A stretch of DNA of 64,000 bases from JBMOMT01 sp049324835 (GTDB lineage Bacteria > Chloroflexota > Anaerolineae > CAYNKW01), in contig JBMOMT010000045.1 in the NCBI GenBank assembly GCA_049324835.1, positions 19,452-83,451 of the forward strand, read 5' to 3'. Shown here piece by piece: positions 7,991 to 16,859 of this stretch. Below the pieces are notes generated by a model. That model did not search any database and was not told the origin of the DNA. It saw only the letters and a program-made list of their open reading frames with translations. Each line of letters opens with the position of its first letter. Position 1 is the stretch's first letter. The position numbers and the translations under genes were made by a program.

Positions 7991-8054
7991 ATTATAACCC
8001 AACAGCCTTCCAACCACCTGACAAAAAAGGTCATCACCTTCCAAAAACCTTCCA
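7991..8054 (-). promoter_or_regulatory. Pseudo-receiver promoter with TGGAAGG repeats
   Basis: The minus strand has TATAAT at 7991-7996, a TTGGAAGG half-site 10 bases upstream, and an exact copy of TGGAAGGTTTTTGGAAGGT at 8036-8054. The distance between repeat and -10 box is within one base of that at the archaellin promoter, suggesting control by the same activator. Confidence 0.65.
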
Positions 8055-8063
8055 GAGGAACGA

Positions 8064-8101
8064 GTTAAAAACAAAACGCCGCGCGTTTTGCGCGGCGTCG
8101 A
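8064..8101 (-). terminator. Intrinsic terminator of the kinase-regulator operon
   Basis: An 8-bp GC-only stem (ACGCCGCG / CGCGGCGT) with loop CAAAACG is followed on the minus strand by TTTGTTTTT. It lies about 45 bases after the response-regulator stop. Confidence 0.85.
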
Positions 8102-8143
8102 AAAAACGGTCTGCGTTCCGAGCTTGCGGCCCGTGGCCTGGTG

Positions 8144-8839
8144 TCACACGGCAAACACGTAACCGATGCCCGGCCTGGTCTGAATGTATTGCGGCTCTTT
8201 GGGGTCGCGCTCAATTTTCTGGCGCAGCCGATGGATGGCCTGCCAAAGCAGGCGATTCTCCCCCTCGTAGCCCACACCCCACACCTTGTCCAGCAAATAC
8301 TCGGGCACCAAAACGCGCCCGGCCTGCTGCACCAATTCGTACAACAGTCGATACTCGGTGGGCGTCAACTCGATCTCTCGATCGGCGACGAACACCCGTT
8401 GTTGGGCGAAATCGACCCGAATCTCTCCGGCTTGAAAACAGGGCCGTAAATCCGTGCGCTCCGATAGCTCCGCCCGCCGCAGCGCTGCCCGCACCCGGGC
8501 CAACAATTCTTCGGCGCTGAACGGCTTGGTCACGTAATCGTCGGCGCCGGTATCCAGCCCCCTGACCTTGTCACTGTCCTCGGCCAGCGCCGAGAGCATG
8601 ATGACAGGCGCCGTGGAAAACTCGCGAATGCGCCGGCAAGTCTCATAACCATCCATGCCCGGCATGCGGATATCCAGCACCACCAGGTCTGGCTCCTCGG
8701 CAACTGCCAGCTCGACCGCCGTCCGGCCGTCCGAGGCGGTCAACACTCGATAACCACTGGCCTCCAGATTGACCTTGATAGCCAGCACGTACCGTGGCTC
8801 GTCATCCACAACCAGTACGCAGGGCTTGCCCCTATTCAT
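8144..8839 (-). CDS. OmpR-family response regulator
   Basis: This 231-residue DNA-binding regulator has a receiver domain (residues 5-120) with acidic pair D12/D13, phosphoacceptor D56 in VVLDIRMPG, and KPF at the conserved Lys. An OmpR/PhoB winged helix follows (135-231), with ELTPTEYRLLYELV and the C-terminal TRPGIGYVF hairpin. It overlaps the upstream hybrid kinase gene by 8 bases, so the two are translationally coupled and form a two-component pair. Target genes are unknown. Confidence 0.93.
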   Translation of the reverse strand: MNRGKPCVLVVDDEPRYVLAIKVNLEASGYRVLTASDGRTAVELAVAEEPDLVVLDIRMPGMDGYETCRRIREFSTAPVIMLSALAEDSDKVRGLDTGADDYVTKPFSAEELLARVRAALRRAELSERTDLRPCFQAGEIRVDFAQQRVFVADREIELTPTEYRLLYELVQQAGRVLVPEYLLDKVWGVGYEGENRLLWQAIHRLRQKIERDPKEPQYIQTRPGIGYVFAV

Positions 8840-11063
8840 GCTGCGGCTCCTTGCCCGGCCCTACCGGCAGGGTGAAATAAAAAGTGCTGCCCACGCCCAG
8901 TGTGCTTTCCACCCAGATGCTGCCACCGTGAGCCTCGACGATGCCCTTACACACCGACAATCCCAGACCCGCGCCCCGCACCCGCTGAGTGACCTCGTTC
9001 TCCACACGATAAAAACGTTCGAATACCCGCACCAGGTCTTGAGTCGGGATACCCACACCCTCGTCGCTGACACGCACCATCAGTTGCCGTCTGTCCCCTC
9101 GCCCCTGCACGGTGATGGTGCCCCCCTCAGGCGAATACTTGATGGCATTGCTCAACAGATTACGCAGCAACTGCTCGATACGCTTCGGATCCACCGTGGC
9201 CATCAATGGCTCCGTGGGAAAATCGTAGACAAACTCGTGACCAACACGCTGAATCTCCATGGCGGCCAGCACCTCGCTGGCCAGCCGACCCAAATCGGTG
9301 GGCCGTCTATCCAGGGTGAGCCGCCCGCTCTCCAACTGCGACAGGTCCAGCAGATTATCCACGATCTTTTCCAGTTTTTCGGCTTCGTCGTCAATGTGCC
9401 CCAGGAACTCGCGCTGCGTCTCGGCATCGAACGTCACGTCATCGCGCAAAAGCGTGGTGCAAAAGAGCTTGATCAACCCCAGCGGCGTTCTCAGCTCGTG
9501 CGAAACGTTGGCGATCAACTCGGAGCGCAGGCGATTCAATTCGCGCAGAATCTCGATCTCGGCGGCCTCCTCCGCGAGACGCAGGTTCTCCACCGTCACA
9601 CCGATCTGGTGCCCAACGGCCGTGAAAAGCTGCACCTCCTGATCGTCCGGCACCCGAGCCACGGGCCGCAGCACATTCAACGTACCCAATACCTTGTCGC
9701 GAGAGCGAATGGGAATGCCCACCCACACCTGCTCTCCCTGCCGGTCACCCTGCGCCATGCCACCCAGCGCCGCTTCCAGCCCGCCCACGATCGTCACCTC
9801 TGCCGTGTGCGATGCCCCTTCAGCCAGGCGCTTGATGGCCGCGACCGTCTGCCCGGCAAGCCCACGGCGCAGCACCTGCGACGGCTCTCCGTTACCCTTC
9901 TCGGTCAGCACCTCCACCCAACCCGCCCGAATGTCCATCACGTCCAATACGCGGTTCAGCATCGTCCGCAGGTTACGATTCAGCGCCAGCGACTGGCCCA
10001 TGGCTGTGGCGATAGTATTGAGGGTGGTCAGCTCTTCGTTTCTTCGACGCAGCGCCTCCTCAACCCGCCCGCGCTCGACGATCTCGTGCTGAGACTGTTC
10101 GAACAGACGCGCATTCTCGATGGCAATGGCTGCCGAGGCAGCCAGCGACTCTACCAGAGTCAGATCGTTCTGTCCAAAACGGTTCGCCGTTACGTCCACC
10201 ACCTGCAACACGCCGATGATTTCTTCTTTGGTCCTCAACGGCACACTGAGCACCGAACGCATTTCCTGGCCGGTTTTTCGATCCACGTCTTTGAAATGGC
10301 GCTCATCCGCGCGGCTGTCGGCCACCACCAGACTCTGGCCGCTGCGCGCCACCCAACCCACCAGCCCCTGGGTCAACGACAGACGCCAGCCACGCACCAA
10401 CTCGTTCTGCGGCCCGGTAGCCTGGCGGCAAACCAATTCACCAGCGCCGGCATCGAGCAACCACACCGAACAGGCCATCACGTCCAGCGAGCGGCGCACC
10501 TCCTCCAAAACAGCAGCCAGCACCTGATCCAGTTTGAGGGTAGAGCTAAAGACGCGGACCGCCCGGTTGAGCAGCGACAGGGCGCGGTTGCGCTCCCGCA
10601 ACTCCTCCTCGGCCTGCTGCCGCTGCGCCTGCTCTTCCAGCAGCCGCCGATAACGGTTGAGCTGGGTGATGGTGCCCACTCGCGCCAGCAGTTCGGCATT
10701 ATCGAAGGGCTTGGTGACAAAATCATCGGCCCCAACATCGAGACCCCTCAGCCGAGCGTCTCGCTCACCCAGCGCGGTGATCATGACCACCGGCACGTGA
10801 GAGAGGAGCGGATCGGCGCGCAACCGGCGGCACACCTCAAAGCCATCCAGGCTGGGCATCACCACATCCAACAAGATGACGTCTGGCGTGAGCGCCGCCG
10901 CCTTTTCCAAAGCCTGGCTGCCATTGCTGGCCAAAGCCACTGTGTAACCCTCGGCAACTAACAACCGCTCGAGCGTTTCACGGATCACCGGCTCGTCATC
11001 CACAACCAGAATAGTGCTATGGGAGCTTTTGACACTCACAGGCGACAACCCCATTTGAACCAT
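8832..11063 (-). CDS. Hybrid sensor kinase: receiver-GAF-GAF-HisKA-HATPase
   Basis: This 743-residue soluble-looking histidine kinase has an N-terminal receiver (Asp66 in LLDVVMP), a coiled coil (about 135-165) and two GAF domains (about 165-320 and 345-500). The phosphoacceptor helix carries His522 in SHELRTP. The ATPase domain follows, with NLLSNAIKYSPEGG, DEGVGI and GAGLGLSVCKGIVEAHGG. No membrane helix is apparent, so it should read a cytoplasmic signal through GAF domains and also receive phosphate from another kinase. It pairs with the overlapping OmpR regulator. No convincing promoter or strong ribosome site was found upstream; a second Met three codons in may be the start. Confidence 0.92.
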   Translation of the reverse strand: MVQMGLSPVSVKSSHSTILVVDDEPVIRETLERLLVAEGYTVALASNGSQALEKAAALTPDVILLDVVMPSLDGFEVCRRLRADPLLSHVPVVMITALGERDARLRGLDVGADDFVTKPFDNAELLARVGTITQLNRYRRLLEEQAQRQQAEEELRERNRALSLLNRAVRVFSSTLKLDQVLAAVLEEVRRSLDVMACSVWLLDAGAGELVCRQATGPQNELVRGWRLSLTQGLVGWVARSGQSLVVADSRADERHFKDVDRKTGQEMRSVLSVPLRTKEEIIGVLQVVDVTANRFGQNDLTLVESLAASAAIAIENARLFEQSQHEIVERGRVEEALRRRNEELTTLNTIATAMGQSLALNRNLRTMLNRVLDVMDIRAGWVEVLTEKGNGEPSQVLRRGLAGQTVAAIKRLAEGASHTAEVTIVGGLEAALGGMAQGDRQGEQVWVGIPIRSRDKVLGTLNVLRPVARVPDDQEVQLFTAVGHQIGVTVENLRLAEEAAEIEILRELNRLRSELIANVSHELRTPLGLIKLFCTTLLRDDVTFDAETQREFLGHIDDEAEKLEKIVDNLLDLSQLESGRLTLDRRPTDLGRLASEVLAAMEIQRVGHEFVYDFPTEPLMATVDPKRIEQLLRNLLSNAIKYSPEGGTITVQGRGDRRQLMVRVSDEGVGIPTQDLVRVFERFYRVENEVTQRVRGAGLGLSVCKGIVEAHGGSIWVESTLGVGSTFYFTLPVGPGKEPQHE

Positions 11064-11188
11064 CGAGCTCGATGTCGATCCAACGCACCTCTCACACCTT
11101 CAGTATAATCCGGTTTCTGACCACGATCCGTTACAGATATGTTTCTGTTTGCCGGTCAAACGTTACGTGCCCGCCAGACCCTGGCTCC

Positions 11189-12574
11189 TCAGCGCGCCGC
11201 GGCGCCCAGGTGAGCCAGCATGGCCGCGCCGGTCTTGATGCCCATGTAAAAACGCTCGATCTCCAGGTTTTCGTTGGGAGCATGGTTAGATTCGTCGGGG
11301 TTGGCATAGGGCACGCCAAAGGCCGGCAGGCCCAGAATCCTGGTAAAAACGTAATCCGGCAGGCTGCCGCCCATGGCCGGCACCAGCAGCGGCGCTTCGC
11401 CCTGAGCCGCCACGATCCCCTGGCGAATAGGCCCGGTAAACGGCGAGTCGATGGGCGTCTTGGAAGGGTACATGCTGCCCTGGCGGATGAATTCCACCCC
11501 AGGCGCATGCCGCCCGACGTGCGCCTCCACTTTGGCGAAAATCTCTTGCGGCGTCTGCGCCTCCACCAGACGAATATCGCACTTGGCAAAGGCTTCGTGG
11601 GGCAGCACCGTCTTGGAGCCGGACCCACCATAACCGCCGTGCAGGCCATTGATGGTCAGCGTGGGCCAGGCCGAAAGACGCTCGTAATAACCGCGCCCCA
11701 GGGGCTGATCCAGCTCACGCAGGCCCAGCTCCCGCCTGACGGCCTCCACGTCCACCGGCAGCCCGGCCAGAGCGGCGCGCTCCAGTTCCGTTTGCGGCTC
11801 CACCTGATCGTAAAAACCATCGATGGTGATCTGGCCCCGATCGTTCTTCATGGTGCCCAACAGGTGCACCAGCGTCCAGATGGGGTTGGGCGCGATGCCG
11901 CCCCAATTGCCCGAATGTAAATCCTGGTTGGCCCCACGCGCCCGCAGCTCAAAGGAGACGATGCCCCGCACGCCAAAGCAGATGCACGAGCGCCCGCTCT
12001 CGTGAACCGGCCCATCGGAAGTGATGACCAGGTCGGCGTCGAGTTGGTCCCGGTGCTGGCGCACAAAATCGGCAATGTGCGGGCTGCCCACTTCTTCCTC
12101 GCCCTCCAGCAGCACGATCACGTTGCACGGCAGCGCGCCCCGGCAGGCCAGCAGCGACTCCACCCCCATGATCTGGGCAAAATGCTGGCCCTTGTTATCA
12201 CCCACGCCGCGGGCATAGAGACGGCCGTTGCGGATGGTCGGTTCAAAGGGCGGTGAGATCCACGCCGCCAGTGGATCGGGCGGCTGGACGTCGTAATGGC
12301 CATAGAGCAGCACGGTGGGCGCGCCGGGCGCATCGGAGCGACGAGCCAGCACCATCGGCCAGCCCGCCGTGGGCAAAATCTGCACCGCCATGCCCAGCCC
12401 CTCCAGCACGCCGCCGATGTATTCGGCCACCTCGGTGATGCCCAGGCCGTGGGCGCTGATGCTGGGCCGCCGTAGATAATCCACCAATCGATCCAGAAAT
12501 GCCTGGCGGCGGCCATCGACGTAGGCGAAAACATCGGCCAGATCGAGTGTATTGCCAGAGGATTCAGCGGCCAT
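11189..12574 (-). CDS. M20-family metallopeptidase (dipeptidase-like)
   Basis: This 461-residue di-zinc peptidase of the M20/ArgE/DapE class has the metal and catalytic motifs YGHYDVQPPDPLAAW, GVGDNKGQ, EGEEEVGSPH and the late SNHAPNEN. A lid domain lies between (about 200-380), as is usual for dipeptidases acting on free dipeptides. Its start codon shares one base with the stop of the saccharopine-dehydrogenase-like gene (TGATG), showing tight coupling in a three-gene operon. The natural substrate may be a beta-type or amino-acid conjugate dipeptide, but sequence does not decide this. Confidence 0.88.
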   Translation of the reverse strand: MAAESSGNTLDLADVFAYVDGRRQAFLDRLVDYLRRPSISAHGLGITEVAEYIGGVLEGLGMAVQILPTAGWPMVLARRSDAPGAPTVLLYGHYDVQPPDPLAAWISPPFEPTIRNGRLYARGVGDNKGQHFAQIMGVESLLACRGALPCNVIVLLEGEEEVGSPHIADFVRQHRDQLDADLVITSDGPVHESGRSCICFGVRGIVSFELRARGANQDLHSGNWGGIAPNPIWTLVHLLGTMKNDRGQITIDGFYDQVEPQTELERAALAGLPVDVEAVRRELGLRELDQPLGRGYYERLSAWPTLTINGLHGGYGGSGSKTVLPHEAFAKCDIRLVEAQTPQEIFAKVEAHVGRHAPGVEFIRQGSMYPSKTPIDSPFTGPIRQGIVAAQGEAPLLVPAMGGSLPDYVFTRILGLPAFGVPYANPDESNHAPNENLEIERFYMGIKTGAAMLAHLGAAAR

Positions 12575-13776
12575 CAGATGATACCCTCCTTTGCCTCATC
12601 CACAGGGGAAAAATCCGCCTGCACCACAATGTTACGTTTCTTTAGTTCGGCCACAAAAGCCTCAAAAGGAACATCGTTCAGCGGCGAAAGCAGGCCGCGC
12701 CGCGAAATGCGGCCATCGCCGATCATCTGCGCGCCGATGCTGGTGGTGAAACCCACCGTGCGGCTCATGGCCGTAAAACCGGTTCCCAGATCGCGACGGT
12801 CGATCACTTGTAGCAGCGCGCGGGTCTTGTGCCCGTCCTGGCGGCCCGTCACGTCGACCCGCACCACCACCACGTCTCGCTCCAGAAGCCCGTATTGCAG
12901 GTGCGGCTCCAACACCGCCGCCAGATACCGCCGCCGGTTGACGGCCACTCCATCGACCAGCGCCGGCTCGTCGTCGAGCAGGTGCAGATCGACCAGCGCT
13001 TTCCAAAAGGCGCAGTGACCGGGCCAGCGCAGCACATAGCGCCCCATGTTGCGCAGGCCGGCCGTTTCGATGCCCAGCGCATCGGCGTATGCGAGCGCAT
13101 CGCCGTTGGGAAAAGCCTCCAACCGCCCCAGCCCTTCGAGCTCGATCTCGTGGGTGTGTTCGGCGGCAAACATCTCTGTTGCCGGGATGTCGACGATGTG
13201 CCCCTGGCGGATGACACGCCCGGCCCGGCGGTACGAGATCAGCACCCCGTCAAAGGTCCAGGTCACTTTGTACTTGAGCGGGTTGTGCGCCGCATCTGGC
13301 TCGGGAAAGCCGGCGCCATAGGTGATGATGTCCTCGATGCGGCCACAAGCGCGCACCGCCTCACCCAGCAGCACGAGATCGATGCCCGGGTCCATGCCGA
13401 ACTCGGGCAAAAGAGCCAACCCCTTGGCCCGCGCCTGGCCATCCAGCTTTTTCAACTCGGGTGTGGCATAAGAGGCATTGACCACATGCACGCCGTGCCC
13501 CACGGCCGCTGCCGCCACGCGACCGTGAAAGGCCACCGGCAGCAGATCGATGACCACATCCGGCCCGAGGGCCATCAAACGGTCGATGCTGGGCAAATCC
13601 GCGGCATCGACGTGTTCCGGCTGCACCTTCAGGCCATAGCCCGCGTGCACCACGTGGGCCTGAAGCGCATCAAAATCCCGATCGGCAGCGATGATCTCGG
13701 TCACGGCCTGGCTGCGCGCCAGATCGTGCAGCGCCGCTTTGCCCTGCATGCCCACACCCAACAGCAACACTTTCAT
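12574..13776 (-). CDS. Saccharopine dehydrogenase-family oxidoreductase
   Basis: This 400-residue NAD(P)-dependent protein has an N-terminal Rossmann fold (MKVLLLGVGMQGKAALHDLA) and an acidic AADRDF end to the second strand. The catalytic/dimer domain is typical of the saccharopine dehydrogenase, lysine 6-dehydrogenase and carboxynorspermidine synthase group. The length suits lysine dehydrogenase-like members. It overlaps the upstream fusion gene by four bases (ATGA) and the downstream peptidase by one, so the three proteins probably act in one amino-acid pathway. The exact substrate is open. Confidence 0.8.
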   Translation of the reverse strand: MKVLLLGVGMQGKAALHDLARSQAVTEIIAADRDFDALQAHVVHAGYGLKVQPEHVDAADLPSIDRLMALGPDVVIDLLPVAFHGRVAAAAVGHGVHVVNASYATPELKKLDGQARAKGLALLPEFGMDPGIDLVLLGEAVRACGRIEDIITYGAGFPEPDAAHNPLKYKVTWTFDGVLISYRRAGRVIRQGHIVDIPATEMFAAEHTHEIELEGLGRLEAFPNGDALAYADALGIETAGLRNMGRYVLRWPGHCAFWKALVDLHLLDDEPALVDGVAVNRRRYLAAVLEPHLQYGLLERDVVVVRVDVTGRQDGHKTRALLQVIDRRDLGTGFTAMSRTVGFTTSIGAQMIGDGRISRRGLLSPLNDVPFEAFVAELKKRNIVVQADFSPVDEAKEGII

Positions 13777-16253
13777 GACTCAACCTCCAATTCTTCTTGC
13801 CGCAGTTTGTGTCGCAGCACCTTGCCCACAAAAGAACGGGGCATCTCGGTGCGAAAATGTACCTGGCAGGGCACCTGTGAAGGCCGCAGACGATCCCGGC
13901 AAAAGGCCACGATCTCTTCGGCCGTTGCCTGGTGCCCCGGTCGCAGCACCACATGCACCCGCACCTCACCGCGACCATCCGCGCCCGGCGCGCCCACGGC
14001 GGCCGCCTCCTGCACGCTGGGGTGCTCGTACAACACCTCTTCCACATCGCGCGGATAGATCATCCGTCGGCCCACCGAGATCACGTCTCGGGTGCGGTTG
14101 ATGATGCGGAAAAAGCCATCACTATCCATCTGAGCCAGATCGCCGGTGTGCAGCCAGCCATCGCGCAGGGCGGCTTCTGTCTCTTGGGGCCGGCGCCAGT
14201 AGCCCTGCATGACCTGCGGCCCGCGGATCACCAGCTCGCCAATGCCGCCTGAGGTCAACTCGCGGCCGGTGCGTGGATGCACGATGCGTGCATCGGTGCT
14301 GGGCAAAGGAATGCCAATATAGCCCAGCTTGCGCTGTCCAAAAAGAGGATTGGCATGCGTCACCGGGCTGGCCTCGGTGAGGCCGTAACCCTCCACCAGA
14401 CGCCCCTTGGTCAGCTTTTCAAAACCTTCCTGCACCTCGATGGGCAACGGGCTGGCGCCGCTGATGCAGGCCTTGACGCTGGCGATCTCGTAACTGCGCA
14501 CCTTGGGGAACTCGTTGATACGGGCGTACATCGAGGGGACGCCAGGGAAAAGTGTGGGATGGTAACGGCGGATGGCCTTTAACACTGCCTCGGCGCCAAA
14601 AACGGGCGCCAATATCACCGCCGATCCACTCAACACAGCCACGTTGAGGCAGGCCGTGAGGCCATACGAGTGAGAAAAGGGCAGCACGCCCAAAAACGCC
14701 TCTTCCCCCTCCCGCAGATCGACAAACCAGGCGCGCGTTTGAACGGCGTTGGCCACCAGGTTACGATGCGACAGCATCACCCCCTTGGGCTCGCCGGTGG
14801 TGCCGCCGGTATAGAGCAGCGCCGCCAGGTCATCGGGAATCACCGGCACAGGCGTGAAATCGCCGGCCGTGCGGCCCATCAACCGCTCCCACCACAGCAC
14901 CATCTCGGCCTCATAGGCAGACAGCCGATGCCCCTCCTGGCGCTCGCGCGTCAGACGGAAAATCGTGCGCGGGAGCCAGGGCAGATAGGTCTTGACGTTG
15001 GTCAGGATGACATGGCGCACCTGGCCCTCTTTTTGCAGGGGACGCACCACGTCGGGGTAAAAGCGGCTCAAAGTGAGCACCGTATCCGCGCCGGAATCGG
15101 CCAGTTGCCGGGCCAGCTCTTGCCGATCCGAAAGCGGATTGACCATCACCGCCACCGCGCCGGCCATCAACGCGCCGTACAAGCCGATGACGGCCTGGGG
15201 GATATTCGGCAGCAAAATGACAAAACGATCACCCTTGCGCAGGCCCAGATCGCGCAAAACCCCGGCCCAGCGGCGCGCTTCATCGGCCACAAAGCGATAC
15301 GACAGCCGCCGCCCGCCGTATATCAGCGCCGGACGATCCGGCCAGCGGCGGGCCGATTCTTCCAACAGGCCGTGCAGGGGCTTTTCAGGCACAACGATCT
15401 CGGCCGGCACGCCCGCTTCATAGTGTTTCAGCCAGGGACGCTCGTTGACGGCGGCCCGCGCGTCTTCCACGCCGCGGCGCCAGGAGCGCAAGCCCGTCTC
15501 CAAAAATCGCTCCAGCGCGCGGTTGACGGCCGCCGGGCGTTCCAACGGTGATTGGTGCCCGGCGGCGCGGATGATCTCTAACCGGGCGCGGGGCATTTCA
15601 TAGGCCGTGCGGCGCGACATGCCCGGCCGCACGTACCAATCGCGCTGGCCGGCGACGACCAGCGTGGGGATGGTAATATCGCCCAGCAAATGCCAGCCCT
15701 GCCAGTCACCGATGCAGTTTTCGACCATCCGTTTAAAGATGTGCGGCGGCGCGTTAAAACGTCCGCGGCGCTGCAAAAAAGGCCGGATGAGCACCATCAC
15801 CAGCGAGGGCAGGCGCAGCCCCAGGCGCATCACCCTGGAAAGGGGCAAACTGGCAGCCGTGTTGACCAGCACCAGTTTGTTGAGGCGCTCCGGGTGGTGA
15901 GCGGCGAAATTGAGGCCCAGCAGCCCACCCGCCGAGTGGGCCAGCAGCACCACCGGCTCGTGGATGCCCAGACTATCCAGCACGGCCATCAAATCGCCGG
16001 TCATTTCATCGACGCTATAGCGGCTGCGGGGTTTGTCGGAAAAGCCGTGCCCGCGCAGGTCTGGCGCGATGCAGCGGTAGCGCCGGGAAAAATGGCGGAG
16101 CTGGTTCACCCATTGCAGGGCATGGCCGCCCGCTCCCTGGACGAAAAACAGCGCCGTATCGGCGTCGCGCGGCCCGGCATCGATCACACTCAGACGGACG
16201 GTCGGATTGTCCTGCACCTGAACTTGCACCCGCTGGCCAGCGAACTCGCTCAT
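13773..16253 (-). CDS. Alpha/beta hydrolase fused to AMP-forming acyl-CoA synthetase
   Basis: This 826-residue two-enzyme fusion has an alpha/beta hydrolase at residues 1-260 with the nucleophile elbow AHSAGG, oxyanion region VQGAGG and terminal catalytic His in AAGHQSP. From about 290 to the end it is an adenylate-forming acyl-CoA ligase with YTGGTTGEPKGV, EGYGLTEASP, the hinge region HTGDLAQMDSDGFFRI and the late catalytic Lys in SFVGKVLR. The hydrolase could release an acyl group from an ester that the ligase then activates with CoA. It heads the operon with the saccharopine-dehydrogenase-like and M20 genes. The fusion is in one uninterrupted frame. Confidence 0.88.
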   Translation of the reverse strand: MSEFAGQRVQVQVQDNPTVRLSVIDAGPRDADTALFFVQGAGGHALQWVNQLRHFSRRYRCIAPDLRGHGFSDKPRSRYSVDEMTGDLMAVLDSLGIHEPVVLLAHSAGGLLGLNFAAHHPERLNKLVLVNTAASLPLSRVMRLGLRLPSLVMVLIRPFLQRRGRFNAPPHIFKRMVENCIGDWQGWHLLGDITIPTLVVAGQRDWYVRPGMSRRTAYEMPRARLEIIRAAGHQSPLERPAAVNRALERFLETGLRSWRRGVEDARAAVNERPWLKHYEAGVPAEIVVPEKPLHGLLEESARRWPDRPALIYGGRRLSYRFVADEARRWAGVLRDLGLRKGDRFVILLPNIPQAVIGLYGALMAGAVAVMVNPLSDRQELARQLADSGADTVLTLSRFYPDVVRPLQKEGQVRHVILTNVKTYLPWLPRTIFRLTRERQEGHRLSAYEAEMVLWWERLMGRTAGDFTPVPVIPDDLAALLYTGGTTGEPKGVMLSHRNLVANAVQTRAWFVDLREGEEAFLGVLPFSHSYGLTACLNVAVLSGSAVILAPVFGAEAVLKAIRRYHPTLFPGVPSMYARINEFPKVRSYEIASVKACISGASPLPIEVQEGFEKLTKGRLVEGYGLTEASPVTHANPLFGQRKLGYIGIPLPSTDARIVHPRTGRELTSGGIGELVIRGPQVMQGYWRRPQETEAALRDGWLHTGDLAQMDSDGFFRIINRTRDVISVGRRMIYPRDVEEVLYEHPSVQEAAAVGAPGADGRGEVRVHVVLRPGHQATAEEIVAFCRDRLRPSQVPCQVHFRTEMPRSFVGKVLRHKLRQEELEVES

Positions 16254-16286
16254 GCGCCCCCCTTTTACCGCCCCCAGGCGGCGGTT

Positions 16287-16748
16287 CTACAACCCGCCCG
16301 CCACGAGCGAGCTCTCGATAAAGCGCTGCCACACTTCATTGGGCTCCCAGATGTGGAGCATCGTTTCTCGCGCCGCCGCCAGCGGCGCTCCCTGGCGGAT
16401 GATACGGTAGAGAAAGACAAAAACGGATACCCGCATGTTCACCACGCAATGCAGCCACACTCTTTTGCCCTGGTTGCGCTCCATCGCCTCGAAAAAGCGC
16501 TCCAGGTCTGCGGCAGTCGGCGACAGCCACACCACCGGGATGTGAATGTAATCCATCCCCAGCCCGGCTACGATCTCCCCCTCGTCCGGCAGGGCATCGG
16601 TCGAATCGGGCATGGCCAGGTTGATCACGACCTGATAACCGGCAGCCCGAATGAGGGCAAACTGTTCGCGAGTGGGTTGCCCAGACGTACAGAGCGTGTC
16701 CGAAACGGGTAAAAAAGACCGAATGACGCTTGCACCGTGAGCCGGCAT
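16287..16748 (-). CDS. Small tyrosine-phosphatase-like protein
   Basis: This 153-residue protein resembles the dual-specificity/DUF442-type phosphatase fold, with SGQPTREQFALIRAAGYQVVINL, split by normal variation, and active-site loop WLHCVVNMRVSAF-like (here RVSVF). Between the catalytic Cys and Arg there are four residues rather than the usual five, as in HCxxNxR relatives. The ATG at 16748 is chosen because GAGGAGAGG precedes it; an upstream GTG lacks a ribosome site. It lies 33 bases before the fusion gene and may be co-transcribed. The substrate is unknown. Confidence 0.65.
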   Translation of the reverse strand: MPAHGASVIRSFLPVSDTLCTSGQPTREQFALIRAAGYQVVINLAMPDSTDALPDEGEIVAGLGMDYIHIPVVWLSPTAADLERFFEAMERNQGKRVWLHCVVNMRVSVFVFLYRIIRQGAPLAAARETMLHIWEPNEVWQRFIESSLVAGGL

Positions 16749-16859
16749 CCAACCACCTCTCCTCAAAATTGAGCGCACCGGCGATCAAACAGAGCCGGGC
16801 CAGACGCTTCTCCTCGATGGCGTCGTTGCCCGGCTCGTCTTTCAGGCCGCCCCTGCATC

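Noticed and set aside
8769..10961. 730-codon plus-strand frame opposite the hybrid kinase
   Set aside because: Mirror of the kinase coding strand; no recognisable domain.
11064..11188. Promoter for the hybrid kinase
   Set aside because: TTGACC and TATACT are present on the minus strand but not at usable spacing.
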